33,557 nt of DNA from Zygnema cylindricum (GCA_037447655.1 JBBHKE010003252.1:47501-81057), one strand, 5' to 3'. Shown: positions 1 through 9,725, counted from the stretch's first letter. Notes: generated by a model not told the origin, from the letters alone. A program made the numbers and translations.

Positions 1-61
1 AGGGAGAGCGAGAGAGGGGAAGAGGGAGAGGGCGAGGTCGAGGGCGAGGGAGAGGGGGGGG
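1..61. repeat. Purine-rich GGGAGA-type simple repeat
   Basis: Imperfect hexamers of the agggag/gggcgagg type at the extreme left edge, inside the intron after histidinol dehydrogenase exon 3. The same repeat type recurs at 12535-12610, 21091-21138 and 28690-28912. Confidence 0.9.
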
Positions 62-82
62 GTTATAAATGGAAAACCTCAC

Positions 83-135
83 TTTTTGACAGCTTCGTCT
101 CCGTTTTGTCTGACATCCTCCACAATCGGTCCGAC
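83..135 (-). CDS. HDH: Histidinol dehydrogenase exon 3
   Basis: The acceptor is ttgcacag ending at 136 and the donor is gtgaggt at 82-76. The exon has 17 codons plus two bases and reads VGPIVEDVRQNGDEAVK. This continues the family pattern directly after exon 2. The gene runs on to the left of the window. Confidence 0.75.
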
Positions 136-3100
136 CTGTGCAAAAAACCCCATTGCGCAAAAACAAAACTTAGGCTAAATAGAGTTTTGATTTTATGATT
201 TATCAAATAACATGTTTATTGTTTATTTCTTTTGTTTGCTTTTGTTTTCTAGAAGGTGGGAGAGGGAAAGAGACGGAGAGAAATAAAAGAGGAGAGGGAA
301 GGGGAGAGAGAGGAAAAGAGAGAGAACGCTTGGGGTGAGAAAGAGAGAGGGAAACCTTCACAACACTACCCTTCAAAAACAATCTTTACAGAACCCATCA
401 ATATTCACAAACTGTGTTTTGTTCTAAACCGTTGGAAGCCTTATCAAAGATCTCAAACTCTCCCATTCCTCCCAAAAAATGTCCATTTCTTGAGAAAGGA
501 AATTAAAGTCTCCCTTCCTTCCAAAAACATGTTGATTTCTCTCTCTCTCAGTCTCACGATATCAAACAAAAATTAAAAAGAAAATCCCAAACTCTCCAAC
601 TCCTCCCAAAAACATGTGCTTTCTCACGATATCAAAAATTTTGGAGAAGTCGATCCGAGGTCTCGCCAAAAGTTGGTCGATTTGCTTCGAGTCCAAGTCC
701 TTGTGATGGACCACACGGAGCCTCTGGAGCGTTCCCACTTCTGTATAAATAAATTAATACATAAATAAATAAATAAACAAAAAAATAAAAATGTTAGACC
801 AACAAAATTTTCTAGTATTTTTGGAGATATAAAGGACTTATAAAGCTACAGTTTTGGATGGCATACGACAGTGATCGTTACTGGTGTGGATTTCAAAACA
901 ACACTAACATCACCATAAATGTCTACACTAAATATTCTTGTGCAAATTGTTGATATGTCATATCTTTCTGTGTACCACTGTGATATACCATTATAGTTTG
1001 TAAACTATAAATGTTTACATATATCATAATATTGTGTCAACCGTTCCACCTAATTTGCAAACATTCGGGTGATCAATAACATGGGTGGAAAAACATAAAA
1101 AGTAAAAAATGTGACGTTTATATCTACACAAAAAATGTGTTCTCACATAACATAGTGTGGTTTAGGCTACAATCTGTTACACTTGGAAGAAGTCAAATGG
1201 TCGGCAACAATGTTAAAGACGTTTAGTGCTCGAAAAATGTCTAACACTAATAGTGGTGGGCAGCGTATCAACATCAATGACACTACATCAGGGACGCTAA
1301 CTTTTACCCCTCGAACCTAAAATAGTGTCAATAAGACTCATTTTTTTTGTTAACGCAAATTCTTTAATCAGTGCAGAACCAGCCATATCATTCCGAACCG
1401 AATTAGAATCAAAAATACAACTATAAACCCACGTTGATAATTTATTTACTCTAACAACGATTCACAGTGTACTATCAAGTCCATGTAATAAAAATGGGAT
1501 TGTGCATCTATCCAACGATACACTTGAAAAGAAAGGCAAATTGATAATTACAATTGATAACTACAATGTTAGCTATTCTATCACAATTTCGGACGACCGA
1601 GATAAAAAACGCTAAAAAACCCTAATGATACAGTCGTTGGTTGATTAAGGAAATCTCAATAGGCATGCTTTTGGTTTAAAAAGGTTATAAAAAGTTCCAA
1701 AGAACTTGGAAAGTAGTAGAGAACGCATAGTAGATATTAATTTTAATAATAGATATTTCGGGCTCATTGCTCTAGAAAAAAGTAATATTGTCCACGCTAA
1801 TTCATGTGTACTGTTAGCCGCTAATCAATATGGAGGATAGAAGAAATGCAAAAGTTTTTTAATTTCTGCTCCTGTCATTAACGGTAGAATAAACTTTGAT
1901 AAATATTCACGTCACAAGTGACAAAAGAAAAGTGAAGAAAAAACCCTAAACACGTAATCGCGTTGACCAAATCTATTGTCTTAAAGGTGTAGCATTATTA
2001 TACAACAAAGATGATAGGACAGAAGAGAGGGGGGATGTGGGGAGGAGGGGGAGGCGGTGAGGGTGTCAACGATCAAAAAGAAAAGAAGAAAAACGGAGGA
2101 CCACTAAAACAGTATGGTGTAGACTAATTATGGTAAAAAATGAGACATTCTTTCTTCATTTTTTTCTTGAAAATAAAGGACTTTTCTCAATACAAATTTT
2201 CCAATTATTTTTTCACTAAACGATTGTGTTCACACCAATCTCGCCAATTTTGTGCTATTTCCTCTTTATACATTTATCATTATTGTTATTCTTCTTAGTC
2301 TTCTTAATATTCTTATTTTCTCCTTCTCCTTATCCTTATCATCATCGTCGTCATTGTTATCGTTATCATTTTGTTAATATTATAACTATTGTCATAAATA
2401 TAATTCTAACTATAATTGAATTGCAACGATATTTAGAATGATGATTGTTATTAGCATTAGTATTATTACTATTATTACTAATATTATTACCAGTTAGAAC
2501 AGGGCAGAAACCACAACAGCTTTGAATATTTTAAATAAAAAAGTTACTTCAAATTCAATAATTTATTGTCCAGCAAGTTGAGCTTTTGAGGTTTGAAACT
2601 TAAAAATAAACAAGTAGAATTTAGAAAGTTGAACAACGGAACTTTAAAATTAAAAATTAAAAATCTGAAATTCGGATTAAAAAATGGTAGTGTTGTGTAT
2701 CGGTAAGGATTTGCCGATAACCGATATGGGCCTTTTTTCGGGTAGCCGATAATCGATATATTGGTACGATATATCGTTATCGGCGATAACACCGATATCG
2801 ATAACTTTTAGCGATATCTGTACAGACCGCACAGAAAAATGTACGGCAAGTACACTCAACTGTACGTGTTATTCCCCGGACGCGCCGCGGACCCCCTTCC
2901 CCCCGATTTCGGTAAAAAATCGCAATGAATAAATATATATTTTTACTATTTTATAAAAAACTAATATTTCCTCAAATAAGTGCCTCTGAATCGTCAAAAG
3001 ATGGTGGCAGTAGGCTGCAGTAAATGGCGGCAGTCTGACAGATGTGCTGTTTGATCTGTTCGTTTGTACGTATGTTTTTTGAAAAAGTTTGATTTAAAAT

Positions 3101-4262
3101 TTTACAATGTAATTTAATTTCTTCGTTTCAATACTATAGTTTTAGAACTACAAAGTATTTTTTTAAATTTATTGACGTTTATGTGCTGCGTTGTCCGTAA
3201 TAGATTTTAGTTAAACAGATACGGAACAGATACATTATACGGCATACCACGCTATATAAAGTAAATAATATAATACAGTATGCTATATAGTACTACTGTA
3301 TGCATATTATATTTTTTTAAAGTTATCGCCGATATGGAATTTGTTGGTCTCTGACCGATATATCGGGACCTCTGACCGTTCGATAACCGACAACTATCGG
3401 TATCGGTGTTATCGCGATAAATTTTTAACCGATACACAACACTAAAAAATGGGCAATCTTAAACCCGCAATTAGGATAGATATGTTCAAAATTGCCAATT
3501 GAGGTTAGTGGAACTAAAAATTCTGAGTAAGATTTAACAAACCCTAAAAAAATCTTAAAAATCCTAGAAAACCATAAAAAAACCTTAAAAAGACTTAAAA
3601 AATCTAAGTTTAAAAAAAAAATGAGCAAAGTGTGCTTAAAAAGCTCCTGAGCCTTAAGAAATAACCGTCAACTTAGAAAGAAATGCTGTTTGATATTTGC
3701 GTTTCTGAAGCTTTTTTGTCGTTTTCTCACCTACTTAGTTTTCCTGTCAGCTAAAACCCTAAATCGCTAAAACGCTGAATTGCCAAAATCCTAAATTGTT
3801 AAAACCCTAAATTGATGCGACAGAGATAAAATTTCAATTAAAAAGGCAAAATTTCGAACTTTTTTATGACTGTCAATTTAAAATCATTCTAAATCAATAT
3901 TATGCTAACCTCAAAATTTTGATGTTTTTTTAACAGTTTTCAAAAAAACAAGTCTTGAAACAAAGGCATCCAATTTTGTAAAAATTGGATTAAAAACAAA
4001 ACTAAAAAAATAAAAAATAAATTTAAATAGAAAATAAATTTAAATAAAAAAGAAAACAGCAAAAAAAAAAACAAAAAGAAAAAAAAAAGCCAGCTGTACC
4101 TCCAGCTGCTTGACACGAGGCAGCCATCCTTCCCCGCCCGGAAGCGACTTGAGGAGGGAGACTAACTCTCTGAGAAACACGTGTGTAATTCACACGTGCG
4201 GACAGAAGGCAGGGCGACGACACGCCACGTGGCGGAACCAGAGTAAACCACGCGGCGGACAT
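83..4262 (-). CDS. HDH: Histidinol dehydrogenase, 5' part (three exons, continues beyond the left edge)
   Basis: The enzyme oxidises L-histidinol to L-histidine in two NAD-dependent steps, the last reactions of histidine synthesis, in plastids of plants. The model joins 4262-4100, 740-628 and 135-83. Splice phases agree at both junctions (1 then 0), and each intron has GT and AG ends. The first 50 or so residues are rich in Ser, Arg, Val and Ala and poor in acidic residues, as expected of a plastid transit peptide. The mature part then shows LLARPRIDFSKIFDI followed across the splice by VGPIVEDVRQNGDEAV, which matches the conserved N-terminal region of the family. About 110 residues are present, roughly a quarter of a usual protein of this family; the catalytic domain must lie left of position 1. 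The start is the first ATG of the open exon. Family identity is recognised by eye, not by search. Confidence 0.78.
136..627. other. Intron 2 of the histidinol dehydrogenase gene
   Basis: Non-coding on both strands as far as I can see. It contains a GA-rich tract at 255-350 and a short imperfect duplication around 455-630, where ctcccaaaaacatgt and tctcacgatatcaaa each occur twice. The open frame at 256-576 is produced by the GA tract and is not a gene. Confidence 0.5.
628..740 (-). CDS. HDH: Histidinol dehydrogenase exon 2
   Basis: The acceptor is ttatttatacag ending at 741 and the donor is gtgaga at 627-622. The exon has two bases that complete a codon plus 37 codons. It reads VGTLQRLRVVHHKDL... 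and ends in RPRIDFSKIFDI, the strongest family signature in the gene. A shorter duplicate of its 3' end with the donor (tctcacgatatcaaa on the plus strand) lies about 70 bases further into the intron, near 552-566. Confidence 0.75.
741..2687. other. Intron 1 of the histidinol dehydrogenase gene, right part of the sense strand's downstream half
   Basis: AT-rich, without convincing coding sequence. At 1241-1263 it has a single copy of an element end (aacactaatagtggtgggca) that is repeated at 18929. A G-rich patch lies at 2029-2062 and a short TTA-type repeat at 2450-2490. Confidence 0.5.
1241..1263. repeat. Lone terminal sequence of a short inverted-repeat element
   Basis: Reads aacactaatagtggtgggca, the complement of the left end of the element at 18929-19130 (tgcccaccactatta). 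No partner end was found nearby, so it is a truncated copy or a diverged one. Confidence 0.4.
2688..3444. mobile_element. hAT-type non-autonomous DNA transposon (MITE-like), 757 bp
   Basis: The ends are inverted repeats: TAGTGTTGTGTATCGGTAA on the left and the complement of TAGTGTTGTGTATCGGTTAA on the right. An 8-bp duplication, aaaaatgg, flanks both sides (2680-2687 and 3445-3452). Eight-base target duplications and TAG-type ends are the hallmark of the hAT superfamily. The subterminal 130 bases on each side are crowded with CGATA/TATCG motifs, which resemble transposase-binding arrays. There is no transposase reading frame, so movement would need an enzyme supplied elsewhere. It lies in intron 1 of histidinol dehydrogenase. 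Confidence 0.82.
3445..4099. other. Remainder of histidinol dehydrogenase intron 1, with telomere-like motifs
   Basis: AT-rich. Degenerate AAACCCTAA-type units are scattered at 3537-3600 and 3752-3813 (for example ctaaaaccctaaatcgctaaaa). This is too irregular for a telomere; it is an interstitial telomere-like patch or chance in A-rich DNA. The A-rich tract at 4000-4088 is the pyrimidine-rich start of the intron on the sense strand. Confidence 0.45.
4100..4262 (-). CDS. HDH: Histidinol dehydrogenase exon 1 (transit-peptide exon)
   Basis: The ATG is at 4262-4260. The exon gives 54 codons plus one base and ends at the donor GGAG|gtacag (gt at 4099-4098). The peptide starts MSAAWFTLVPPRG and is basic and serine-rich, ending near MAASCQAAG, which looks like a plastid transit peptide and cleavage region. 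The leftover G joins the AA of exon 2 to give GAA. Three CACGTG hexamers lie inside this exon. Base composition is much more GC-rich than the AT-rich intron beside it. Confidence 0.7.
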
Positions 4263-4467
4263 TCAGAAGATGGAAAAAGACCGATCACACGTGAGAAGGG
4301 AGAGGCTCTAGAAAATGCCACGTGACCTTCAGAAGCAAACAGCTAACCAAAAATTTGACTGCAATTCACGGATATCAGATTTAGGGTTAGAGTTTGACTT
4401 CAAGTTAAAAGTTAAAACCCTAATTTCTATAAATTTTGTTTAATTTTCCTTCACTTTCTGGCATACC
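4263..4467 (-). promoter_or_regulatory. Upstream region of histidinol dehydrogenase with G-boxes and a telo-box
   Basis: On the minus strand this precedes the ATG. CACGTG occurs at 4288-4293 and 4319-4324, and again at 4178, 4193 and 4226 within exon 1. CACGTG is the plant G-box, bound by bZIP and bHLH factors. AAAACCCTAA at 4414-4423 matches the telo-box common in plant housekeeping promoters. A TATA-like ATTTATAG lies next to it on the minus strand, near 4427-4434. The transcription start is not visible. Confidence 0.5.
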
Positions 4468-5244
4468 GTACACCGTCGATCGTATTTAGCGTGTTGAACA
4501 CTACACCTTGAATCGTTATTAGCGTATAGAAATTATTAGTGTAAAGAAAAAATTAGTGTAAAAACAAAATTAGAGTCATTCATTCTAAATTAGTGCCAGG
4601 AGACGTGGCAGATTTTGGTCCACGTCCTTAAATAGTGTACTTTATTATATTTAAGGTATCAATGTCAAACTTTTGGGGTGCCGATATAGCGTACATAAGG
4701 CTAATAACGATTCACGGTGTAATTCGGCGCCCCTAAATTTTGAGGGTTTTACCTAAAATAGGGTAAATGATACTATTTTTTCCTGTACGCTAATTACGAG
4801 AAGAACAATTAGTGTACACCATTTTAATTTATGTTTTATTTTATTAGTGTGGAGTACGGAACGTGTCGGTGCGTATAGAATTGTACTTTTTAATAATACA
4901 AGTACGGATATTATAATAAAATATTTGCTATCACACGAAAAATTGCCCTGTTAGTGTACATTTATTTGTCGCGTATTGCCTACACCCTAAAGAGCCGAAA
5001 TTAGAGTTAGGAATTAATTAGAGTGAAAGTATGCGACAGTGTACGAGTTGTCAGAATTTGTAGTTTTACCTATATTACTGTGAATATCTTCTCGACAAAT
5101 CAGCTGTACCCATATTGGCTTTCGTTGAAAAATTAGTGTATAACTTTTTTTTCGGAATTTTTCTAAGTCAAAATTAGTGTACATGACACTAAATTATTGT
5201 ACACACTAATAATATCTACACGCTAAATACGATCGACGGTGTAC
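4468..5244. mobile_element. Non-autonomous inverted-repeat element, 777 bp, perfect 27-bp ends
   Basis: The left end at 4468-4494 (gtacaccgtcgatcgtattt and on to tagcgtgt) is exactly complementary to the right end at 5218-5244. The ends start with TA, as in the smaller elements nearby, which suggests a TA target site and the Tc1/mariner superfamily. No coding sequence is present. A 220-bp relative lies inside its left end. Confidence 0.7.
4502..4721 (+). mobile_element. Stowaway-like MITE, copy 1 (220 bp)
   Basis: The ends are tacaccttgaatcgttatta and its near-complement taataacgattcacggtgta, with TA at both outer edges. It lies inside the left end of the 777-bp element. The copy at 5261-5463 is the same sequence in opposite orientation, over 90 percent identical by eye apart from one missing stretch of about 17 bases. 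Confidence 0.75.
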
Positions 5245-5260
5245 TGTACTGTATGTACAG

Positions 5261-5463
5261 TACACCGTGAATCGTTATTAGCCTTATGTACGCTATATCG
5301 GCACCCCAAAATTTTGACATTGATACCTTAAATATAATAAATTACACTATTTAAGGACGTGGACCATAATCTGCCACGTCTCCTGGAACTAAATTAGAAT
5401 GAATGACGCTAATTTTTTCTTTACACTAATAATGTCTATACGCTAATAACGATTCAAGGTGTA
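5261..5463 (-). mobile_element. Stowaway-like MITE, copy 2 (203 bp, inverted)
   Basis: Bounded by tacaccgtgaatcgttatta and taacgattcaaggtgta. It is the inverted counterpart of 4502-4721. The two are separated by the rest of the 777-bp element, so this stretch can fold on itself. Confidence 0.75.
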
Positions 5464-5470
5464 TAGTACA

Positions 5471-5688
5471 GTACACCGTGTATCGCTATTAGTGTTAATA
5501 AGTTTTTCGCCACTTAAAAACGTTTTTTTCCGTAAACAAATTATTGTGGATCTGACGGTTTCGATTGAAAGGTAAGATTCCCACCTTCCGATTGCCCCTC
5601 TCAAATTGAAATTCCGAAAAGTATGTACGTAAAAAAGATGTTTTAAGTGGCAAAAAAAACATTAACACTAATAGCGATACACGGAGTA
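5471..5688. mobile_element. MITE of a related family with about 50-bp inverted repeats (218 bp)
   Basis: The left arm gtacaccgtgtatcgctatt... pairs with the right arm ...aatagcgatacacggagtac over about 50 bases, including a shared gccacttaaaa block. The terminal motif matches the neighbouring elements but the interior differs. A truncated relative of its left end is seen at 5856-5898. Confidence 0.7.
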
Positions 5689-5855
5689 CAGTACAGTAAT
5701 GCACATATAGGCGGACGAAGGTTCGAAGTACGGAGAAACTGGCTGGCAGTCGTTGGGGCTGCACGTTTACGACTGTTTTCGCACGTTTGAAATTCTAACT
5801 GGAATGGGAAACCGACCGATTCTGATTGGTTCAATCTCCGATGGTGACCGATACC

Positions 5856-5898
5856 CACCGTGTATCGCGATGAGCGTCAATGTTTTTTCCCCACATAA
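5856..5898. repeat. Truncated end of the 218-bp MITE family
   Basis: accgtgtatcgcgatgagcg and the following bases resemble the left end of the element at 5471, with several substitutions. No right end follows. Confidence 0.4.
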
Positions 5899-5900
5899 AG

Positions 5901-7452
5901 GTGCGTCTCTATGTGCCAAAGTACGGGTTTTTCTCTGTCGTTTTCCTGTAAAACTTAGAGCCGTACCGCGTAAGTTTCAACCGTACAAAAAAATAGAAAA
6001 AAGGAGAAGTACATGTTGTGTCATCATCGAATTTAAGATGTACTACATGTTGTCGTCTTGTGTTCTTCGACCCACGGCCAAAAAACGTCATCTTCAAACA
6101 TTTCTTTAAAACACAGGGCCGATGTGTTTTAAAACAAAGTATTTTCTAAAAACAAATAGGAACACGTATTCACACACGTAAATTTTTTTTACAACAATTT
6201 CAAGAGAATTCAAGCGACGGTGAAAGGTACACTATTCGTTATGTTTTGTCCGTTTGCGTCCATCAAAGAACACAATTGTTTTGTTTTGTCGCGTTTCGTT
6301 CAGTACGGACTTTTCCATTCGAGGGGTCTGAAAACTCCGATGCCATTTGACAAAATCGTGGGAAACCTCTGATGGCGCCCCAGCAAGTCGCACGCGCCGC
6401 CTATCTCACGCAGCCTCGCATTCTCTCCTTCAAACTGCACTATTCCTCATCCTGTCACGAGGCGGCTCTACGCTGACCGGTGAATTTTTTACAGTTTGGT
6501 GCGTCATCACAGATTGTACACTATCGACAGCCGTCACGAACATTGTCGACGTATACAATTGTCACGCCCTTAAGTGACAACTTCGTTTGGTACACAAGGA
6601 CACTTGAAATCCGGGTCCGCTTAAAAAACAAAGTAAATTCTTTAAGTTTGAAGTACATAGAGACGCACTCTAAGGGTATGTCCCCATGTACTTTAAAATT
6701 AACGAACTTACTTTGTATTTTAGCGCGGATCCGCCGGACCCGGTTTTCAAGTGTCCCTATGTGTAAGAACGTAATCGTAGCTTACGTTTGTGACGATTGT
6801 ATACGTCGACAATACCTGTGACGGCTGTCAACGTCTACAATCTGTGTTGTCGCACGTTATTTTTTGGAACTCCTTGTGACGTCGCATGTCTTACCGTGAC
6901 ATTGTAGACGTACCGCCTTCCAGCCTGTGCAGTTTCACGTATGAAAAAGATGTGCTTTGCCTTCGCGTCGCTTGTCCGGTCGACGTGAAATGGCATCGGA
7001 ATTTCGAGCCCCTGCAAAAAAAAAAATATGTACTGAACGAAAACGGACAAAACCAAACAAATTGTGTACTTTTTTTCGTCGTATTGAACACAAACGGACA
7101 AAACATAAATAATTTTGTATTTTTTTTTCCTTAGAAATCGTATGAAAATTTTCGAAAATTACGGCACGTGCGAATGCATGTTCCGATTTGTTTATCGATA
7201 AAACCTAGTTTTAAAACACATCGCGCATGTGTTTTAAACAGAAGGTTGAAGATGACGTTTTTTGTCGTGGAAGTGGGTCGAAAAACACAAGACGACAAAT
7301 TTTCTTACATCCTAAGTTCGAGGATGACGCAAATTGTACTCTACAAATTTGCGATTCCTTCGTACGGTTGCAACTTAGGCAGTATGGCGCTAAGTTTTAC
7401 AGGAAAACGACAAAAAAAACCCTTACTTATGCACATGGGGACATACCCTAAG
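5901..7452. mobile_element. Foldback element: 1.55-kb imperfect palindrome
   Basis: Segments of the left half recur inverted in the right half in mirror order. 5930-6150 pairs with 7197-7430 (shared gacgttttttgycgtg and gaaaacgacaraaaaaaccc). 6230-6310 pairs with 7020-7100. 6320-6350 pairs with 6985-7010. 6508-6580 pairs with 6780-6840 (gtatacgtcgacaat). The axis is near 6670. The axis sequence joins two terminal motifs: acatagagacgcac, found inverted at 5910, and taagggtatgtccccatgta, found inverted at 7431-7451. This suggests two abutting elements or a head-to-head duplication. No transposase frame is seen. Confidence 0.7.
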
Positions 7453-7888
7453 TCTGCTTTTTTACACACGTCTCGATTATAAATCTGAACGCATATTACA
7501 ACAATCGACATTTTACCCTCGTTTTGAAGGTCAATCGTACAAATTCTACAACATTAGGGTAGATTGTGGTACGATTTCCCTCAACAAAAAATTCTTCAAT
7601 ATGTACCATATGACAGTTGCAATGGAAAAGTGAGAGGCAGTGCCCAACCAGAATTGAACACGTGTGTACTGAGAAAAGCTGACAGCGGTGAGTATGACAT
7701 CGACACTAACAGCGCTTCGCGGTGAACCGAACTGTAGGTCTGTGCAGTAGCCTATAACAGGTACAGAGATCCGATGAATACCGATATTTTTGATGCCCTG
7801 CGCCGATTCAGTACCAACTCAAAAGTACAATTGCGAGGACGATGTCACATCGGATAGTATTTTGTACGGCTGAGGCACAGCGTGGATG
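7453..7888. other. Spacer between the two foldback elements
   Basis: No coding sequence or recognised repeat. A possible diverged MITE end (cactaacagcgcttcgcggtg) is at 7704-7724. Confidence 0.4.
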
Positions 7889-7970
7889 CTAAGGGCACTT
7901 TACCATGTATAAAGTAAGGGTTTTTTTTTTCTGTCGTTTTCCTCCAAAACTTAGCCCGCAACTAGAAAAT

Positions 7971-8493
7971 TACACCGTGAATCGCTATTAGCGTAATGAA
8001 ATAGATAGCGTAATGAAACAATTAGCGTTATTTATGCTAATTGGGAATGTCGTTTTTTCTGGAAATAATTTTTATTCTAATTTTTCGTATACTCTAATTT
8101 GTAAACTGCTTTGTAAAAATTTTCGGTGCAGAATATCTCCACACTAAAATATGTGCATGTACGAAATTGTTCAAATCGTACGCCGTTGCGTTTTTTTTAC
8201 ATCCGCGAATGCCGGAAAATATTTACGCAATTACATGTTAGCGAGACTCCTTGACAGCGTGAATATCTTTTTTGTACTTTTCTACTTGAAAAAGTACAAA
8301 AAATTACGTCTCTGACAGACCGTACACCACACTATTTACAATGGAACTATATTAGAGTCATGAATCCTATTTTATGGAACACCTCAAATAACGTGTAGGA
8401 ACATTTAGAATGTCTAATTCTATTTGAGAATTTGCCCAAAAAAACAGGGTACCTCAATTAGCGACCAACACGGTAATAGCGATTCAAGGTGTA
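7971..8493. mobile_element. MITE nested in the foldback element (523 bp)
   Basis: The ends are tacaccgtgaatcgctatta and the complement of tacaccttgaatcgctatta. The undamaged opposite arm of the host element shows the pre-insertion sequence. Removing the MITE with one TA restores an arm of the same length, which supports a TA target duplication. Confidence 0.8.
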
Positions 8494-8723
8494 GCAGCCG
8501 TACCAACAAAATGTATTTTCCACAATACAATTTGCGTCAATTTGAAAACTATAAATGTATGCAGTTTGTCGTCTAGCGCGTTTCGACCCACATTCGCGTC
8601 CCTCCAGCTCATCTTCAAACTTCTACTCAAATCGCCACGAATAGGCAGACAATGTCGCACGCGTCGTAGGATTTTTCAATTTTTCTGCGCGGAGTACTTA
8701 AAAAAAAACCCACTGCACGTTTC

Positions 8724-8900
8724 TAGCATGTTCGTACTTTTTTCGGTGCACTTAAATCCGTACAGGGTAGCCTGTGCATATTTTTTTCCGTGCACTTAAA
8801 TCCGTACAGGGTAGCCTGTGCGTACTTTTATCCGTGCACTTAAATCCGTACAGGGTAGCATGTGCGTACTTTTATCCGTGCACTTAAATTCGTACAGGGT
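8724..8900. repeat. 44-bp tandem repeat, about four copies
   Basis: Units containing ccgtgcacttaaatccgtac and agggtagcctgtgcgtactt start at 8744, 8788, 8832 and 8876, exactly 44 bases apart. The first unit is the most diverged. The array lies in the left arm of the foldback element and is absent from the opposite arm, so it expanded after the arms formed. Confidence 0.85.
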
Positions 8901-9486
8901 CCGTGAGAGGTCTCGCCCAACATATGCCATTTAGTCAAAAGCTAAGGGTACTTTAGCATGTAACCGACTTCAATCTTGATACTTTGTTTTTATCGAATAT
9001 AATCCGTACTACTTCCAGAGCATTCCTATGTAAATAAATGGAATGGTTACTTTAGATTGTGACGGAAATAGACGTGGGTGTAATCTGTGAGGGTTGTAGA
9101 CGATAACAAAACTCGCGACAATTGATGGCGTTTACAAAATGGCGACGGTTGTAGATGTCTAGCTACTTGTGACATTGTAGATGTTTAGGGTTTGTGACAG
9201 TTAGAGGTCACGCTCAAATTATGACTGCGTCGACGTCACAAATTTTAAAAGAGAGAGAGAGAGAGTGAGAGGCGCTTTCAAGGACTTCGCTTTTGTAAAA
9301 TGACGTCTGTTGGTCGAGACCCACTACACGGCCCCTGAACGGAAAAAAGCGCACAAAAAAAAGTCACGCACGGGTTGGAAACATGTAGTGGGGTTTTTTT
9401 TTGGTACTCCGCGCACAAAAATTGTCAAAAACTTTCGACACGTGCGATAGCATCTGCATATTCACTCACCTCATGGAACTTTATTT

Positions 9487-9510
9487 AAAATCACCTCGCG
9501 AGGTGATTTT
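9487..9510. repeat. 24-bp perfect palindrome within the foldback arm
   Basis: aaaatcacctcgcgaggtga followed by tttt is self-complementary throughout. The related copy at 11058-11429 keeps 22 bases of it (11231-11252). Confidence 0.85.
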
Positions 9511-9725
9511 ATATAAAGTTTGAAGATGAGCTAGAACGACGCGAAAGTGGGTCGAAACGTGGTAGACGACAAACTGCAGTGCATATAAAGTTTCTAGGCA
9601 ATGCAACTTGTACGGTGGTAATTTCAATTTCTTGGTACGGCTACGGATTTTCTCGTTTTTTTCTAAGTTATGGAGGAAAACGACGAAAAAAAACTGTAAC
9701 TTTAGCACATGCGAAATACCCTAAG

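Larger units (their letters stand above)
7889..9725. mobile_element. Foldback element, about 1.84 kb, containing a nested MITE
   Basis: The left end is ctaagggcactttaccatgt and the right end reads acatgcgaaataccctaag. The arms match across their length: 7915-7970 and 8494-8660 pair with 9515-9695 (shared cagtttgtcgtct, gtttcgaccca, gctcatcttcaaac), and 8640-8935 pairs with 9296-9490. The left arm is interrupted at 7971-8493 by a MITE. A second internal copy of the terminal motif (taagggtactttagcatgta) occurs at 8943-8962. The arms are related to those of the palindrome at 5901-7452. No protein is encoded. Confidence 0.68.

Noticed and set aside
256-576. 106-codon plus-strand frame rich in Arg, Glu and Lys
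   Set aside because: Produced by a GA-rich tract within the histidinol dehydrogenase intron; no motif.
3752-3813. Telomere or subtelomere
   Set aside because: AAACCCTAA units are few and irregular, with genes on both sides.
4110-4325. 71-codon plus-strand frame over histidinol dehydrogenase exon 1
   Set aside because: Shadow of the minus-strand exon, which has a supported splice phase.
8724-8900. CRISPR-like array
   Set aside because: The units are contiguous 44-bp repeats without unique spacers, in eukaryotic DNA.
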